In this document: piece by piece, positions 17,251 to 27,638 of the stretch
How the letters are laid out: every line of letters begins with the position of its first letter
Position numbering within the stretch: position 1 is the first letter of the stretch
From: B16-G9 sp964400655
GTDB taxonomy: Bacteria; Bacteroidota; Bacteroidia; Bacteroidales; F082
Assembly (NCBI GenBank): GCA_964400655.1
Contig: CAYNVN010000107.1
Coordinates: 1 to 53,574, forward strand
Length of the DNA stretch: 53,574 nt
Direction: 5' to 3'
Made by a program: the position numbers and the translations under genes
The notes under the pieces: generated by a model
The model's input: the letters and a program-made list of their open reading frames with translations, nothing else
Database searches by the model: none
What the model was told of the DNA's origin: nothing

Positions 17251-19398
17251 ATGAAAAAGCTGTTTTTATTTTCAGTTTTTATCTTAATTGTTTTCGGTAC
17301 AATGGCTCAGCACAGCAAACCGGATACATTGTTTGCCTATTATACCGATGAAAAAATTACCCTTGACGGAAAATTAAATGAAAAATGCTGGGACGAAGCC
17401 GTTAAAATTTCCAATTTTACCCAACGTGAACTTTACGAAGGAATGCCCGCCACCGAAAAAACACAAGTCGCAGTTGTTTATAATTCCAACGTGATGTACA
17501 TCGGATTTTGGGGATTTGATTCCGACCCGGAAGCTATTTTAGCTCAAAATATGGAACGCGATTTCAGATGGGGTACCGATGATAATTTTGAAATAATAAT
17601 GAGTACCTTTAACGATAACCGGAACGGTTATCTTTTTGTTACCAACCCTAACGGAGCCCGTGCCGATGTGCTTATCTCCAACGAAGGCGAAGGATTTAAC
17701 CGGAGCTGGAACGGCGTTTGGGATGTTGCCACCACCATTACCGATAAAGGATGGTTTGCCGAAATTATGATACCGTTTTCTACCCTGAAATTTAAAAATG
17801 CCGACGAACTTACATGGGGAATCAATTTTGAACGGAACATCCGTCGGAAAAAAGAGCAGATTATGTGGCAGGGGTGGAAGCGGATTTACGAACTCGAAAA
17901 ATTATCACAAGCGGGAAAACTTACCGGTTTAAGAAATATAAAAGCTAAAAACAAGGTAGAGATAAAACCCTATGCTTCGGGTGGAATCGAAAAGATATCG
18001 GACGAAAAACTGCAGGGAAGGTATAAAATTGGAGGTGATGTAAATATTGACGTTACGCCCACATTAAAGCTGAACCTGACCGTAAATACCGATTTTGCTC
18101 AGGTTGAATCGGACAGGATGCGGATTAATCTTAGCCGCTTTTCGTTGTATTACCCCGAAAAACGGCAATTCTTTCTGGAGGCAAAAGACCTGTTCCAAAT
18201 GAACATGGGGCACCGTAATCAGGTTTTTTATTCCAGAACCATCGGAATGGAAAACGGCGAAGAGATACCGATTATCGGAGGGGCCCGTTTGTTTGGAAAA
18301 CAAAACCATACTTCCATTGGGGTTATGTCCATACAAACCGTGGCCAAAGATTCTGTACTTACCACAAACCATTCGGTGGCACGGGTTGTTCAGGATTTTG
18401 GCAAACAGTCGAGCGTGGGAGGAATCGTGACCTCTAAAATTGTTAACGGCAGGCAGAACTTTGTTTACGGTGCCGATTTTACCTATTCCACTTCCAAAAT
18501 ATTTAAAAACAAAAACCTTATTATTAACGGGGCTTTTGCGCAGTCGCAAACCACCGATTCGGCAAATGTTGCCAACTCATCTTACAGTTTCTCGCTCTCT
18601 TTTCCCAACGACTGGATTGAATATGATTTGGCGGTGGTTGGTATTCAAAAAAACTTTAATCCCGAAATGGGTTTCTTGCGCCGCCATAATTACCGGATGT
18701 ATTACACCGAGTTGCAGTTTAACCCGCGGCCGAAGTTTTGGCCATTTTTCAGGAATCTCAATCTAAAACCGGTTGATATAAACTACTATGTAAACGAACA
18801 AACCAACGAACTGGAGAGTATTTTTTACGAGATGCGACCTTTCGGATTTGTAACAAAAAGCGGAGAGGTTTCCGAATTTAACCTTCAGCTGTTATACGAC
18901 AAACTTGATGAACCGTTTAATCTGCTCGATACCATTGTTATCCCAGTGGGAGAGTACTGGGATAAACGGTGGGAGGTTCAGTTTGAAACATTCAGAGGGC
19001 GAAAACTGTCGGGTGAGTTTTTTATCAACAGCGGTAATTTTTATACCGGACACCGTACCCGTATGTCGGTTGCCGGAAATTTCAACATCAACAGACACTG
19101 GAATATGTCGGCCGAATGGAGCAGAAACTGGCTTGGTTTTGATGCCCTCCACTTTGTTACCGATGAGGTAAGCGGACGGATAATTTATGCCTATAATCCC
19201 AAACTCAACACCAGCCTGTTCGGGCAATGGAATAACGAAGACGAAGAGGTGTTGCTAAATTTCCGCATTAACTGGATACCAAAAATCGGCAGCGACTTTT
19301 ACTTTGTGGTCAATCAGGTTATCGATACCGGAGGAGGCAGCATAAAACTTGTACAAACCACCGTGCTGGCCAAATTAATCTGGCGTTTTGCTTTGTAA
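17251..19398 (+). CDS. CBM9-like/DUF5916 outer-membrane protein
   Basis: 715 residues with a signal peptide ending in GTMAQ near residue 20. Residues of about 30-225 are a carbohydrate-binding family 9-like domain (ITLDGKLNEKCWDEA, then AVVYNSNVMYIGFWGFD, typical of this beta-sandwich). The remainder is the DUF5916 region, rich in aromatic-terminated beta strands (YYPEKRQFFLEAKDLF) and ending in an alternating strand with terminal Phe-Ala-Leu, as expected for an outer-membrane barrel. Family members occur widely in Bacteroidota; function is not established. A role in surface binding or uptake of glycans or peptides is only inferred. It is convergent with pbpC, 24 bases away. Confidence 0.82.
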   Translation: MKKLFLFSVFILIVFGTMAQHSKPDTLFAYYTDEKITLDGKLNEKCWDEAVKISNFTQRELYEGMPATEKTQVAVVYNSNVMYIGFWGFDSDPEAILAQNMERDFRWGTDDNFEIIMSTFNDNRNGYLFVTNPNGARADVLISNEGEGFNRSWNGVWDVATTITDKGWFAEIMIPFSTLKFKNADELTWGINFERNIRRKKEQIMWQGWKRIYELEKLSQAGKLTGLRNIKAKNKVEIKPYASGGIEKISDEKLQGRYKIGGDVNIDVTPTLKLNLTVNTDFAQVESDRMRINLSRFSLYYPEKRQFFLEAKDLFQMNMGHRNQVFYSRTIGMENGEEIPIIGGARLFGKQNHTSIGVMSIQTVAKDSVLTTNHSVARVVQDFGKQSSVGGIVTSKIVNGRQNFVYGADFTYSTSKIFKNKNLIINGAFAQSQTTDSANVANSSYSFSLSFPNDWIEYDLAVVGIQKNFNPEMGFLRRHNYRMYYTELQFNPRPKFWPFFRNLNLKPVDINYYVNEQTNELESIFYEMRPFGFVTKSGEVSEFNLQLLYDKLDEPFNLLDTIVIPVGEYWDKRWEVQFETFRGRKLSGEFFINSGNFYTGHRTRMSVAGNFNINRHWNMSAEWSRNWLGFDALHFVTDEVSGRIIYAYNPKLNTSLFGQWNNEDEEVLLNFRINWIPKIGSDFYFVVNQVIDTGGGSIKLVQTTVLAKLIWRFAL

Positions 19399-19422
19399 AA
19401 GCCGATTTTAGGTTTGTTGCCG

Positions 19423-21804
19423 TTATTCAACCACTTCAAATGTTGTTTTTTTACTGTTGCCGTTTTCGTCAACCACGGTAAGGGTGTGTTTGCCTGCTTT
19501 TGGAATAAAGACGAGCCGGTGAACGTTTTGTGTTGAGCCGATATATTGATTGTCAATATGCCAGTACAGTTTTACCGACGGGTTTTGATGGCTTATCTGA
19601 AAAACAATCTGCTCTTTTTTGCCTGTTACGCCTCTTGGTATAAATATTTTAACGCCCGGCTTGGGATAGATAAACTCCATCAGGTTGTTTTGTGTTTCCG
19701 TTGCGCAGCCCGGTTTCCACGGCGGAAGCATCCGGTAGGAGGGGTGTGCTTTGTGATAATACCACTCCTGTACCGGAGGCAATACAAACCACGAAACTTT
19801 TTTCATTTCATGAACGCTGGCGCATTTGGAGCTTACGCGAAATTGTTCGTTTTCATCGGTAAAAATTATTTGATGAAAGGTGCAGGTTTTTACCTTGTCG
19901 CCGGCAACATACGAAAGGACGGTATCGGTTTGCGGACAATGGCGTGATGCCCGGTATCCGCTTTTGGTGCAAACAACCACCTCTTTTAAATCATCTTCGG
20001 GGCGGGAGAAACTTTTTGTTGGATGCAGAAGGTTAAATATCTCAAACATCACCGGAGCGGCATACGAAGTGCCTGTCAAGCCCTGCCGTCCTTCGCCGTC
20101 GGCATTGCCTGTCCATACGCCCACAATGTATTGGGGGGTGGTTCCTATGGCCCAGCCGTCTTTAAAGCCAAAGCTGGTGCCCGTTTTCCACGCTATGGGA
20201 ACGGTTGCGTTAAAATATTCCCATCCTTCTTCCGCTTCGGGACGGTGAACCTGATAGAGTGCCTGATAGGTTTGCCAGATTGCTCCCGCATGCAGCGGAG
20301 GTTCGGCGGAGTGTTGCGGTTCTTTATCGGTTGTTACGTTTTTAATGTTGGTAACAGGCCGGTTGTATTCGTTTCCGGTATATTTTCCGTAAAAATCATT
20401 GTAGTGTAAAAGTGTTTGTGCCAGGCCAGCATAAGCTCCCGTAAGTTCCCACAGGGTAGCCTCACCGCCGCCCAGTATTAACGACAGGCCGTAGTGGTCG
20501 GCAGGCTTGTTAAAAGTGGTGATGCCCGTTTGTTTCATTTTTTCCATAAATTTACCAATGCCGTAATCCCGTAAGAGATAGATGGCCGGTACGTTACGCG
20601 ATCGGGAGAGTGCCAGTGAAGCCGGAACCGACCCTTCAAAAGAGCGGTCGAAATTTTGCGGATGATAATTTTTAAAATAGCTCGGTATATCGGGAATCAG
20701 GCTGTTCAGCAAAATTTGTCCGTCATTAATGGCAGCGGCATAGAGCAGGGGTTTTAAAATGCTTCCGGTACTTCTCGGGGTACGAATCATGTCGTTGGCC
20801 TGGCCGTGATCGCCTTTTCCCCGTGTATTGCCCGTATAGGCAAGTACCTCTTTGGTTGAGGGGTTAACAACCAGCACGGCGAGGTTGTAAACTTCGTTTT
20901 GTTTGTACTTTTGGTAATAACGATCAACCGTTTCGTTTACACGCTTTTGCAAATATCCGTCAAGGGTGGTGATAATTTTATATTCTTTTCCCGTTTTCCG
21001 GTAATCTTCAAGCAGATGGGGAGCATCGTCGGGCAGGGGGTGGGGTTTTTCAGGAATCTTTTCCAGCAGCGAAAGATTGTAGGTGGCGCTGTCGATGATT
21101 TTGTTGTTAAAAAGGCGGAGTAGTAACCTGTTGCGTTTTTTTGTGAGGGCGGCTCTGTTTTTTCCCGGATGTATAAGCGAAGGGGCATTGGGAAGAATGG
21201 CAAGCAGGGCCGATTCGGACCATGAAAGATTAAAAGGACTTCTGCCGAAGTATCGCCACGATGCGGCTTCAAGTCCTACCACATTGCCTCCGAACGGTGC
21301 ATGTGAAGCATAAAGATTAAGTATCTCGTTTTTGGAATATTTTGTTTCCAGTGCAAGGGCAAGCCATATCTCCACAAGTTTTTCCTTTATGGTTCTCGCT
21401 TTTCCTTTGCGCGATAGCCTTACAACCTGCATGGTTATGGTGCTGGCTCCTCGTACCGTACGGCCGGCTTTGATGTTGTCGGTAAGTGCATTAAAAGCCG
21501 AAACCGGATTGAATCCAAAATGTTGGTAAAAATAGTTGTCTTCAAAACAGAGAAGTGCTTTTTCGTATTTGAGCGGAATGCTGTCCGACTCGGCAAACCG
21601 CCACTGGCCATCGTTGGCTACCCTTGCTCCCAGCAGGTTGTGTTGCCTGTCGAAAAGTACGGTGGAATAGTCGTTGCCGAACAGAGGGTCGGGCAGGTAA
21701 AGCCTTCCGGTAAGCGGTATTACCACTACCGGTACCAAAATAATCAGTAATAACCTTACCGCATTTTTTTTGTTGAAATATTTTGTTAAAAACCGATTGC
21801 TCAA
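19423..21804 (-). CDS. pbpC: Penicillin-binding protein 1C (GT51 + transpeptidase)
   Basis: 793 residues. One N-terminal membrane helix (about 16-34) anchors it in the inner membrane. The GT51 glycosyltransferase carries catalytic Glu88 in FEDNYFYQHFG and GASTITMQ at 119-126. The transpeptidase has SILK (348-351, nucleophile Ser348), SRN (402-404) and KTGT (540-543). The last roughly 90 residues are the BiPBP_C beta domain characteristic of PBP1C. It polymerises lipid II and should cross-link peptidoglycan. It lies directly downstream of the alpha-2-macroglobulin gene (163-base spacer), the partnership known from E. coli yfhM-pbpC, where the pair is thought to sense or repair breaches of the wall. 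Confidence 0.95.
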   Translation of the reverse strand: MSNRFLTKYFNKKNAVRLLLIILVPVVVIPLTGRLYLPDPLFGNDYSTVLFDRQHNLLGARVANDGQWRFAESDSIPLKYEKALLCFEDNYFYQHFGFNPVSAFNALTDNIKAGRTVRGASTITMQVVRLSRKGKARTIKEKLVEIWLALALETKYSKNEILNLYASHAPFGGNVVGLEAASWRYFGRSPFNLSWSESALLAILPNAPSLIHPGKNRAALTKKRNRLLLRLFNNKIIDSATYNLSLLEKIPEKPHPLPDDAPHLLEDYRKTGKEYKIITTLDGYLQKRVNETVDRYYQKYKQNEVYNLAVLVVNPSTKEVLAYTGNTRGKGDHGQANDMIRTPRSTGSILKPLLYAAAINDGQILLNSLIPDIPSYFKNYHPQNFDRSFEGSVPASLALSRSRNVPAIYLLRDYGIGKFMEKMKQTGITTFNKPADHYGLSLILGGGEATLWELTGAYAGLAQTLLHYNDFYGKYTGNEYNRPVTNIKNVTTDKEPQHSAEPPLHAGAIWQTYQALYQVHRPEAEEGWEYFNATVPIAWKTGTSFGFKDGWAIGTTPQYIVGVWTGNADGEGRQGLTGTSYAAPVMFEIFNLLHPTKSFSRPEDDLKEVVVCTKSGYRASRHCPQTDTVLSYVAGDKVKTCTFHQIIFTDENEQFRVSSKCASVHEMKKVSWFVLPPVQEWYYHKAHPSYRMLPPWKPGCATETQNNLMEFIYPKPGVKIFIPRGVTGKKEQIVFQISHQNPSVKLYWHIDNQYIGSTQNVHRLVFIPKAGKHTLTVVDENGNSKKTTFEVVE

Positions 21805-21967
21805 TTATCTGATGATTATTTTGAAATTAAACCCTGTTATACCGGATTCTGTTTTTTTGCCTGTAATGGTAAAATGTTTTTTTTAAGGTCGCCCGGTTTG
21901 CGATACCATAAAATTTATCTCCCCATCGGTAAATTCAAAAACATTAAAACAGGTTTTCGTTTAAACA

Positions 21968-24900
21968 TTATTCCCGTTTAACATTAACCATTCCTCCGCC
22001 GGAGGCTGCGCCAACGCTGTTGTCGTACATGGCCTTAACGGTTACGGGCGATTGAAAATAGCGGCCGGGGTAAGCAGCATTCAACAAAATATAAAAGGTT
22101 TTGGTAGTGTTATTCGGCATATCGAAAAACAGATTAACCCTGTCGTCGCGAATGTCGGTATAATCGGTTGCAGATGATTTTAACCCGGTACCCAAACCGT
22201 TCATTCTGGTATTTAATATTTCCCATCCCGAAGGGAAAATGGCTGTAAGGGCAATGTTTTTTCTGTGGATAACGGTGTTGTTGCTGACTTTTATCTTTAT
22301 AAAAAAATCTTTTCCCTGCGGGAGTGACGAAGCCTGAAGCATATTGCCATTCATATCGAAGTAACCGATATCAAGCTGTAATCCGTTACTGCTGTTTACC
22401 GTTTCACCCGGATCGGGAACAGCCGAGGTTTCAAGGGTTACAAACAGATTTTGATCGGAGAGGTTCTTTATTTTGATGTTTTCACCTTTTACAGGAGTCA
22501 AACCGGTTGAATAAACGGGTTTGGAGCTGTTGACTTTTTTGTTTACATCGCCGTATTTCAAACTAAAAAGGAAATCTTTTTGCTGTTTGTTATGCGTAAA
22601 CAACGAAACGGCATAAAGGGCAAATGCGGTGGTTTGCGTACTCATCCAGTTGCCGCTTCCCAGCTTGTCGGCAATATTTTTAAACAATTTAAAAGCTTTT
22701 GCTTTTTCACCAATCAGCAGTTGTGTTTCAAGGGCAAGGGCTTCGTCGCGAATGGTTGAACCAAAACTGTTTTGCCGGTAGTTATTGTTGATTTGGCTAA
22801 TGGTGTTACCGTTTTCGGTTAGCTGAACGGCAATCTGTTTTTTGTTGATAAGGGCATAAGCAGCCGCAAGACGCAACCGTGCCCTGGTAGTTACGGACCG
22901 GTTTTCGCGCATACGGTTCATGGCACTGATATCCGGTTTGCCGGCCAATGCCAAAGTGTACAATCTGTAACTTTGTAAAAGATCGTCGTAACGTTTTTTG
23001 TCATATTTCCATTTATCAGCAATATTTTGCTGGTAGTTTACCCATTTGTTGAGCATCGCAGAGGGTACATAATAACCCGACTCTTTGGCCAGCAACAAAA
23101 AATGCCCCGCATAACTGGTTCCCCAGTCAGATATACGGCTTCCGCCCTGCCAGTAGGTGAACCCGCCGGAGGGCTCCTGAAAGGTACCAAGTCGTTCGAT
23201 GGTGTTTTGTATGTTTTGATCGATATCGTTTATTTGTTCGTCGGTTAGTTCCGTTAATTGATTGAGAAAGAGTTGCGGGAATGCCGACGATACCGTTTGT
23301 TCAACACATCCGTAAGGATAGCGGATAAGGTAATTGATCCTTTGCTCCGGATTGATGGGCGGGATGGATGAAACGGAAGCGTTAAGCTGATAATCCGTTG
23401 CGTTATCAATAAATTGGGGTACTGCTTTTACTGTTTTTCCCGCTTCCAGCGAGTAGCTTTTTGATTGATAAATGCGTTCGTTGGGGTTCCGGATGTTGAT
23501 GGTAACATTGTAAGAAGCTTTGTTATTACCCGATGTAACCGTAAGGTGCACTTTTCCTGTGCCGCTTTTTTTACCCGTTTCAATTTTAACAAAAGCAATT
23601 TTTTCGCCTTTGCCGTTGAAAGTAACCGTCTGTTTTTTATCGTTGATTTTAAACAGGTTGTTTGCTGTTGCCGAAAGTGTAACATCTTTTATGTTATTTT
23701 CCATGGCAAAAATGGTAACCGGGAGGTCAAGCGTTTCGCCCGGCACCAAAGTGCGCGGCATGGAGGCCAGCACCATCAACGGCTGTTTAACGGGAATTGT
23801 TTTTTCGGCTTTGCCGTAAGCCCCTTTATATCCGGCCATTAGCATTACCCTAACCGAACCGGTGTAATTGGGCATAAACAGCCGGTGTGTGTTGCCGCTG
23901 CTGCCTTTTTTCAGGGTAAACGGCCCTAAAAAGGTTACCACCGGTTTAAACCGGTTTACTTTTCTCTTTCCCATTTCCTGTAAGTCTTCGTCGCCTCCAA
24001 CGGCAAACACCTGCGATAATCTGCCGCCGAAAGCACCGTTAACATCGTCGTATAAGTCCCATGTTTTAACGGCAAGCGCCTCTTTTTTATAAAAGATGTC
24101 GTGCAGCGATGGTGTTTTAAAATGGGTGAGGTCGAGCAACCCTTCATCCACAACTGCCAGTACATATGTCATTTCACGCTTACCGGCTTCGGTAACTTTT
24201 ATGGTGTAATTTGATTCGGGTTTTATTTCCGGGGGAACCGACAGAACCGGTTTTAACAGGGTAGCAGGATTGTTAACCATCAGCGGAATAACGCCATAGG
24301 CACGTATGGGCAGATCGTTTTCCGTTTGATGGTGGGGTTGGATTACCGAAACAAAAGCATATACATTGGGAGCCATTTCATTGGTAATATCAAAAGTAAA
24401 TGATGATTCGCCGGGTGTTGTTTCAATCCACCACGATTTTATAATCTTATTGTTCTTTTCGATGCTGATAAGGGCTTTTGAGTTGGGTGTGCCCGGGAAA
24501 CTGACGGTGGCTTTGTCGCCAACCGTGTACTGTTTTTTATCACATGAAAGGCTTAATAGCGTGGCATCACCGGGTGTTTTTCTGTTTCCGCGCGAGTAGG
24601 ATGAGGGCCAGTCGAAATAGAGAATTGTTCCGGCTGAATGGCCTCCGTTTGTATCGGTAATCCTCACATAAAATCTTCCCCAGTTGGGATACTTAATGGT
24701 TATGGCAAAAGAGCCTTCTCCGTTTCGCGTATCGATGGTAGTGCTGTAAATTTTGCTTAAGTAGTGTTGATCGATATATCCCGCAAGGTTGCTGTTATTG
24801 CTGCTGTACCACCAGCTCCAGTCGAGTTTGTAAACTTCAACCTTTAATCCGTTAACCGAAATTTTGTTACCTTCGTTATCAACGGTTACAACCTCAAATT

Positions 24901-27460
24901 TTTGTTCTTTATTGGTTTCTAGGTAGTAGTTGTTGCTTAAAGCGGGAGGTTTTATACCCACATATTGGTTGAAAGCATTATATCGAAAGGTTTTCTGGTC
25001 GATGCTGAACCGTCCGCCGGGTTCAAATACTTTGACCGAAAAGGTGAGGTTGAATGCACCGGGCAGGTTTTTGCCATAAGGCAGGATAACATTCATTGAT
25101 GCTTTGCCTGTATTGTCAAGTTTGTCGTTAAAAACCGACTTTTCATCGGAGTTAAACGATTTGGCAGGGTCGTCAAAAGTAAACTCTTTAAAATCTTTGA
25201 AAGTGGTTTTTGCTTTTTTTATGATTTCGGTAACGTGTGCCTTAAGGTGAGATGCAAGGCCGCCGTGCAGCCATCGGGCTTTAAGGTTGAGGGTGCCTTT
25301 TCGTCCGGCCGCAAACTTGTCATCATCTGTGGTGATTTCAATCTTAAGCCGGTTCGGCAGAACGGTTTCTACACGAAAACTTTTTGAAAAGGTTTGGTTT
25401 CCGATTGTAACTTTGGCGTGCCAGATACCGGTGGGAGCCTCTTGTGATGTTGGGATTTTAAATGTGTAAAAACCGTTAACGCCCCATGTTTTGGTTTTTG
25501 TAAAAACTTTTTTGTCGCGGGCATTTTTTACTTCCATTAATACCGGATGGTCGGGAGGCAGTGTTTGTTTAATATCCTGCAAAACAAAGGTCAAAAACAG
25601 GGTGTCGCCAGGCCGCCAAACACCGCGTTCGCCGAAAATATAACCTTTTAATCCCTTTTGGGTTTTTTCGCCTTTGGTGTTGAACTTGCTGTACGACAGT
25701 GCCGAACCGCCTTTAAGCCGCGTATAGGCAAACTGATTTTTCCATTGGGCCACAATTAAAAACGGACTTTTGTTTAATGTTACCGAAACCTCTCCTTTGG
25801 AGTTGGTTCCGGCTTCGGTAATTAACTGGTTTTGATAAGTGTAAAATTTAACGGTAACATTACTCAATGCTTCTGCGGTTATCAGGTTGCGGGTATAAAC
25901 CGTGTAGCGGTTGTTGTCGTGGTTTTTTACCGTAAGTCCGATGTTCCCGGCAATAAAATTCCGGTCGGGGAAATGCCGGTGGTTATAAAATGAGTTGTCA
26001 CAGGGGTTGTTACGGTTTTCCCAGCTGTATCCGCTTGGGTAGTAGTAATCGGAGTAATAATAGGAGGTGTTGTCGGAATCTTGTGTGCTTTTTTCATTTT
26101 CAGTAACAGGACAGGAGGTGAGGGCGTAATTTTTTTTAAACCTGAATCCTACACGGTAAATGGCACCGGGCTCTGCTTCTATCATCTTTGTAAGGTCGAT
26201 GGCATTGCTTTTCCATTTGTTGTCGGGTTTGGTGATTAGTGTGTCCAGATCAATTTTTGTATGGAATATATATTCGCCTACACGTGACAGCGACCAGTCG
26301 CTATTGCTACCCAGTTCGTTTTCCTGTAAAAATTGTTTGATGTTGTTGCTGTAAATTTTAAAAACAACCACGTCCACAGCTTTTAAATTAATGGTTTCAA
26401 AGGGTATTATCCATTTGGTTTTTCCTGCCAGTATGTTTCCGTTGCCAAGAAATCTTACCTGTGGCGCTACGGTTTTGAAAACGGGTTTGATTTCGTAAAG
26501 CCGGTCAAGCGTAATGCCATTTATGTTTTTGATGTTTTTACTTATAGTGAGATGATGTATTTCCGTTAACTGTTTGTTTGGATAAACAAGTATCTGGTTT
26601 TCTTTTACAATGTATTTTAAACCGGTTCCGTCATTAAACCTTAATAACCCGTCGAGGTTTTGAGTGGTTGAAATTCTGTCGGAAAAGGTAAGTACCACAT
26701 GGGGTTCGGGTTTCGGCTTTACGCTGAAATTAACAAACGAGAAGAGGTTGGCGGGGGGAATATCAAACGAAACGGATTTGTTTTTTTCGGCACCAAACCT
26801 TTTTTGATCAATGGTAAGGATTATTTGTTGTGTCTTTTTTGTTCGTTTAATGCTGTCGATGCTCCACTCAAAGGTGTTGTTGTCGGTGCCCTGCTCAATG
26901 TTAACGTGCAGGCGTTTTGAGTTTATGGTGGCCCTAACGGCTTTTGACAGAGATTCTTTGTCAATATTGCCGGAGGTAATTATTTTTCCGCTCATTTTGG
27001 CAAGATTTGATTTTTTATCGCCTGTAGGAAGAAGGTTTTTGTAAACCACACTGATTTGAAGCGGCCTTACTTTTATTTCAAACTGATAGGTTTTGCTGTC
27101 GGCATCTTTAAAAAGTTTGTCGAGATGAATGGTTGCTTCGTAGCTTTTTCCGTACTCCGGTGGGTTTGAAGGCTGAAACACCAGTTTGTTGCCGGAAAGA
27201 AAGACCTTTCCGTTTACGCGAGGATTGAATGTTATAATTTGGTTTTTGTCTGTCGGTGATTGCCGTTTGATTAAATCGGGAGTTTTTGTAAAGTTTACGA
27301 TTACCGGATCGTCGCACGAAATGGTTTTTTTTAGCATACTTGAAACCACATATGTCGATTTTTTTTCGTTCTGTTTGTTGTTTTCGTTGTTGCACGATAC
27401 AGTTAATACTATTACTGCGAGGGAGAATAATATTCTCCTGAGAATTGTGGTTGTTCTCAT
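21968..27460 (-). CDS. Bacterial alpha-2-macroglobulin lipoprotein with thioester
   Basis: 1830 residues, the usual length for YfhM-type proteins. A lipoprotein signal peptide precedes Cys23 (VLTVSC). The middle region contains the bait/MG domains (GVWRPGDTLFLTFVL near 615-630, ANVYAFVSV-type strands further on). The thioester motif CVEQ lies at 1385-1388 (codons at 23297-23308), so the protein is expected to trap proteases covalently; the C-terminal part from about 1380 to 1620 has the helical toroid pattern around it. It protects the periplasm from attacking proteases after envelope damage. The pbpC gene follows. The Asn-rich spacer after Cys23 is typical for a periplasm-facing tether. YfaS-like variants without thioester are excluded by the intact motif. 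Confidence 0.93.
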   Translation of the reverse strand: MRTTTILRRILFSLAVIVLTVSCNNENNKQNEKKSTYVVSSMLKKTISCDDPVIVNFTKTPDLIKRQSPTDKNQIITFNPRVNGKVFLSGNKLVFQPSNPPEYGKSYEATIHLDKLFKDADSKTYQFEIKVRPLQISVVYKNLLPTGDKKSNLAKMSGKIITSGNIDKESLSKAVRATINSKRLHVNIEQGTDNNTFEWSIDSIKRTKKTQQIILTIDQKRFGAEKNKSVSFDIPPANLFSFVNFSVKPKPEPHVVLTFSDRISTTQNLDGLLRFNDGTGLKYIVKENQILVYPNKQLTEIHHLTISKNIKNINGITLDRLYEIKPVFKTVAPQVRFLGNGNILAGKTKWIIPFETINLKAVDVVVFKIYSNNIKQFLQENELGSNSDWSLSRVGEYIFHTKIDLDTLITKPDNKWKSNAIDLTKMIEAEPGAIYRVGFRFKKNYALTSCPVTENEKSTQDSDNTSYYYSDYYYPSGYSWENRNNPCDNSFYNHRHFPDRNFIAGNIGLTVKNHDNNRYTVYTRNLITAEALSNVTVKFYTYQNQLITEAGTNSKGEVSVTLNKSPFLIVAQWKNQFAYTRLKGGSALSYSKFNTKGEKTQKGLKGYIFGERGVWRPGDTLFLTFVLQDIKQTLPPDHPVLMEVKNARDKKVFTKTKTWGVNGFYTFKIPTSQEAPTGIWHAKVTIGNQTFSKSFRVETVLPNRLKIEITTDDDKFAAGRKGTLNLKARWLHGGLASHLKAHVTEIIKKAKTTFKDFKEFTFDDPAKSFNSDEKSVFNDKLDNTGKASMNVILPYGKNLPGAFNLTFSVKVFEPGGRFSIDQKTFRYNAFNQYVGIKPPALSNNYYLETNKEQKFEVVTVDNEGNKISVNGLKVEVYKLDWSWWYSSNNSNLAGYIDQHYLSKIYSTTIDTRNGEGSFAITIKYPNWGRFYVRITDTNGGHSAGTILYFDWPSSYSRGNRKTPGDATLLSLSCDKKQYTVGDKATVSFPGTPNSKALISIEKNNKIIKSWWIETTPGESSFTFDITNEMAPNVYAFVSVIQPHHQTENDLPIRAYGVIPLMVNNPATLLKPVLSVPPEIKPESNYTIKVTEAGKREMTYVLAVVDEGLLDLTHFKTPSLHDIFYKKEALAVKTWDLYDDVNGAFGGRLSQVFAVGGDEDLQEMGKRKVNRFKPVVTFLGPFTLKKGSSGNTHRLFMPNYTGSVRVMLMAGYKGAYGKAEKTIPVKQPLMVLASMPRTLVPGETLDLPVTIFAMENNIKDVTLSATANNLFKINDKKQTVTFNGKGEKIAFVKIETGKKSGTGKVHLTVTSGNNKASYNVTINIRNPNERIYQSKSYSLEAGKTVKAVPQFIDNATDYQLNASVSSIPPINPEQRINYLIRYPYGCVEQTVSSAFPQLFLNQLTELTDEQINDIDQNIQNTIERLGTFQEPSGGFTYWQGGSRISDWGTSYAGHFLLLAKESGYYVPSAMLNKWVNYQQNIADKWKYDKKRYDDLLQSYRLYTLALAGKPDISAMNRMRENRSVTTRARLRLAAAYALINKKQIAVQLTENGNTISQINNNYRQNSFGSTIRDEALALETQLLIGEKAKAFKLFKNIADKLGSGNWMSTQTTAFALYAVSLFTHNKQQKDFLFSLKYGDVNKKVNSSKPVYSTGLTPVKGENIKIKNLSDQNLFVTLETSAVPDPGETVNSSNGLQLDIGYFDMNGNMLQASSLPQGKDFFIKIKVSNNTVIHRKNIALTAIFPSGWEILNTRMNGLGTGLKSSATDYTDIRDDRVNLFFDMPNNTTKTFYILLNAAYPGRYFQSPVTVKAMYDNSVGAASGGGMVNVKRE

Positions 27461-27560
27461 TTTAAAGATATTAAATATTGAAATGGAAAAGATGTTTCAT
27501 TATTAAAACGCAAGGTAGTAATTATTTAGTTTGGTAACGGGTTGAGATGGAGAATTTGGG

Positions 27561-27605
27561 TGCTTCCGGATGCCGGATGCCCGTGCCTTTCGATACGGAC
27601 AGGCA
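27561..27605. repeat. Small intergenic repeat upstream of the alpha-2-macroglobulin gene
   Basis: CCGGATG occurs twice in tandem (27566-27579), resembling the TGCTGGA units at the right end of the window. It is followed by TGCCT (27584-27588) and AGGCA (27601-27605), which can pair. Reverse-complemented, this part starts like the palindrome near 46041 (GCCTGT then CCGTA/ACCGA). It is probably a decayed intergenic repeat. Confidence 0.4.
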
Positions 27606-27638
27606 GGCTGCATATCTTTGATTATTGATTGAATCAGG

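Noticed and set aside
21968..27460. Recent horizontal transfer of the alpha-2-macroglobulin gene
   Set aside because: No flanking repeats, integrase or composition shift that I can see; the pbpC pairing is a vertical pattern in the phylum.
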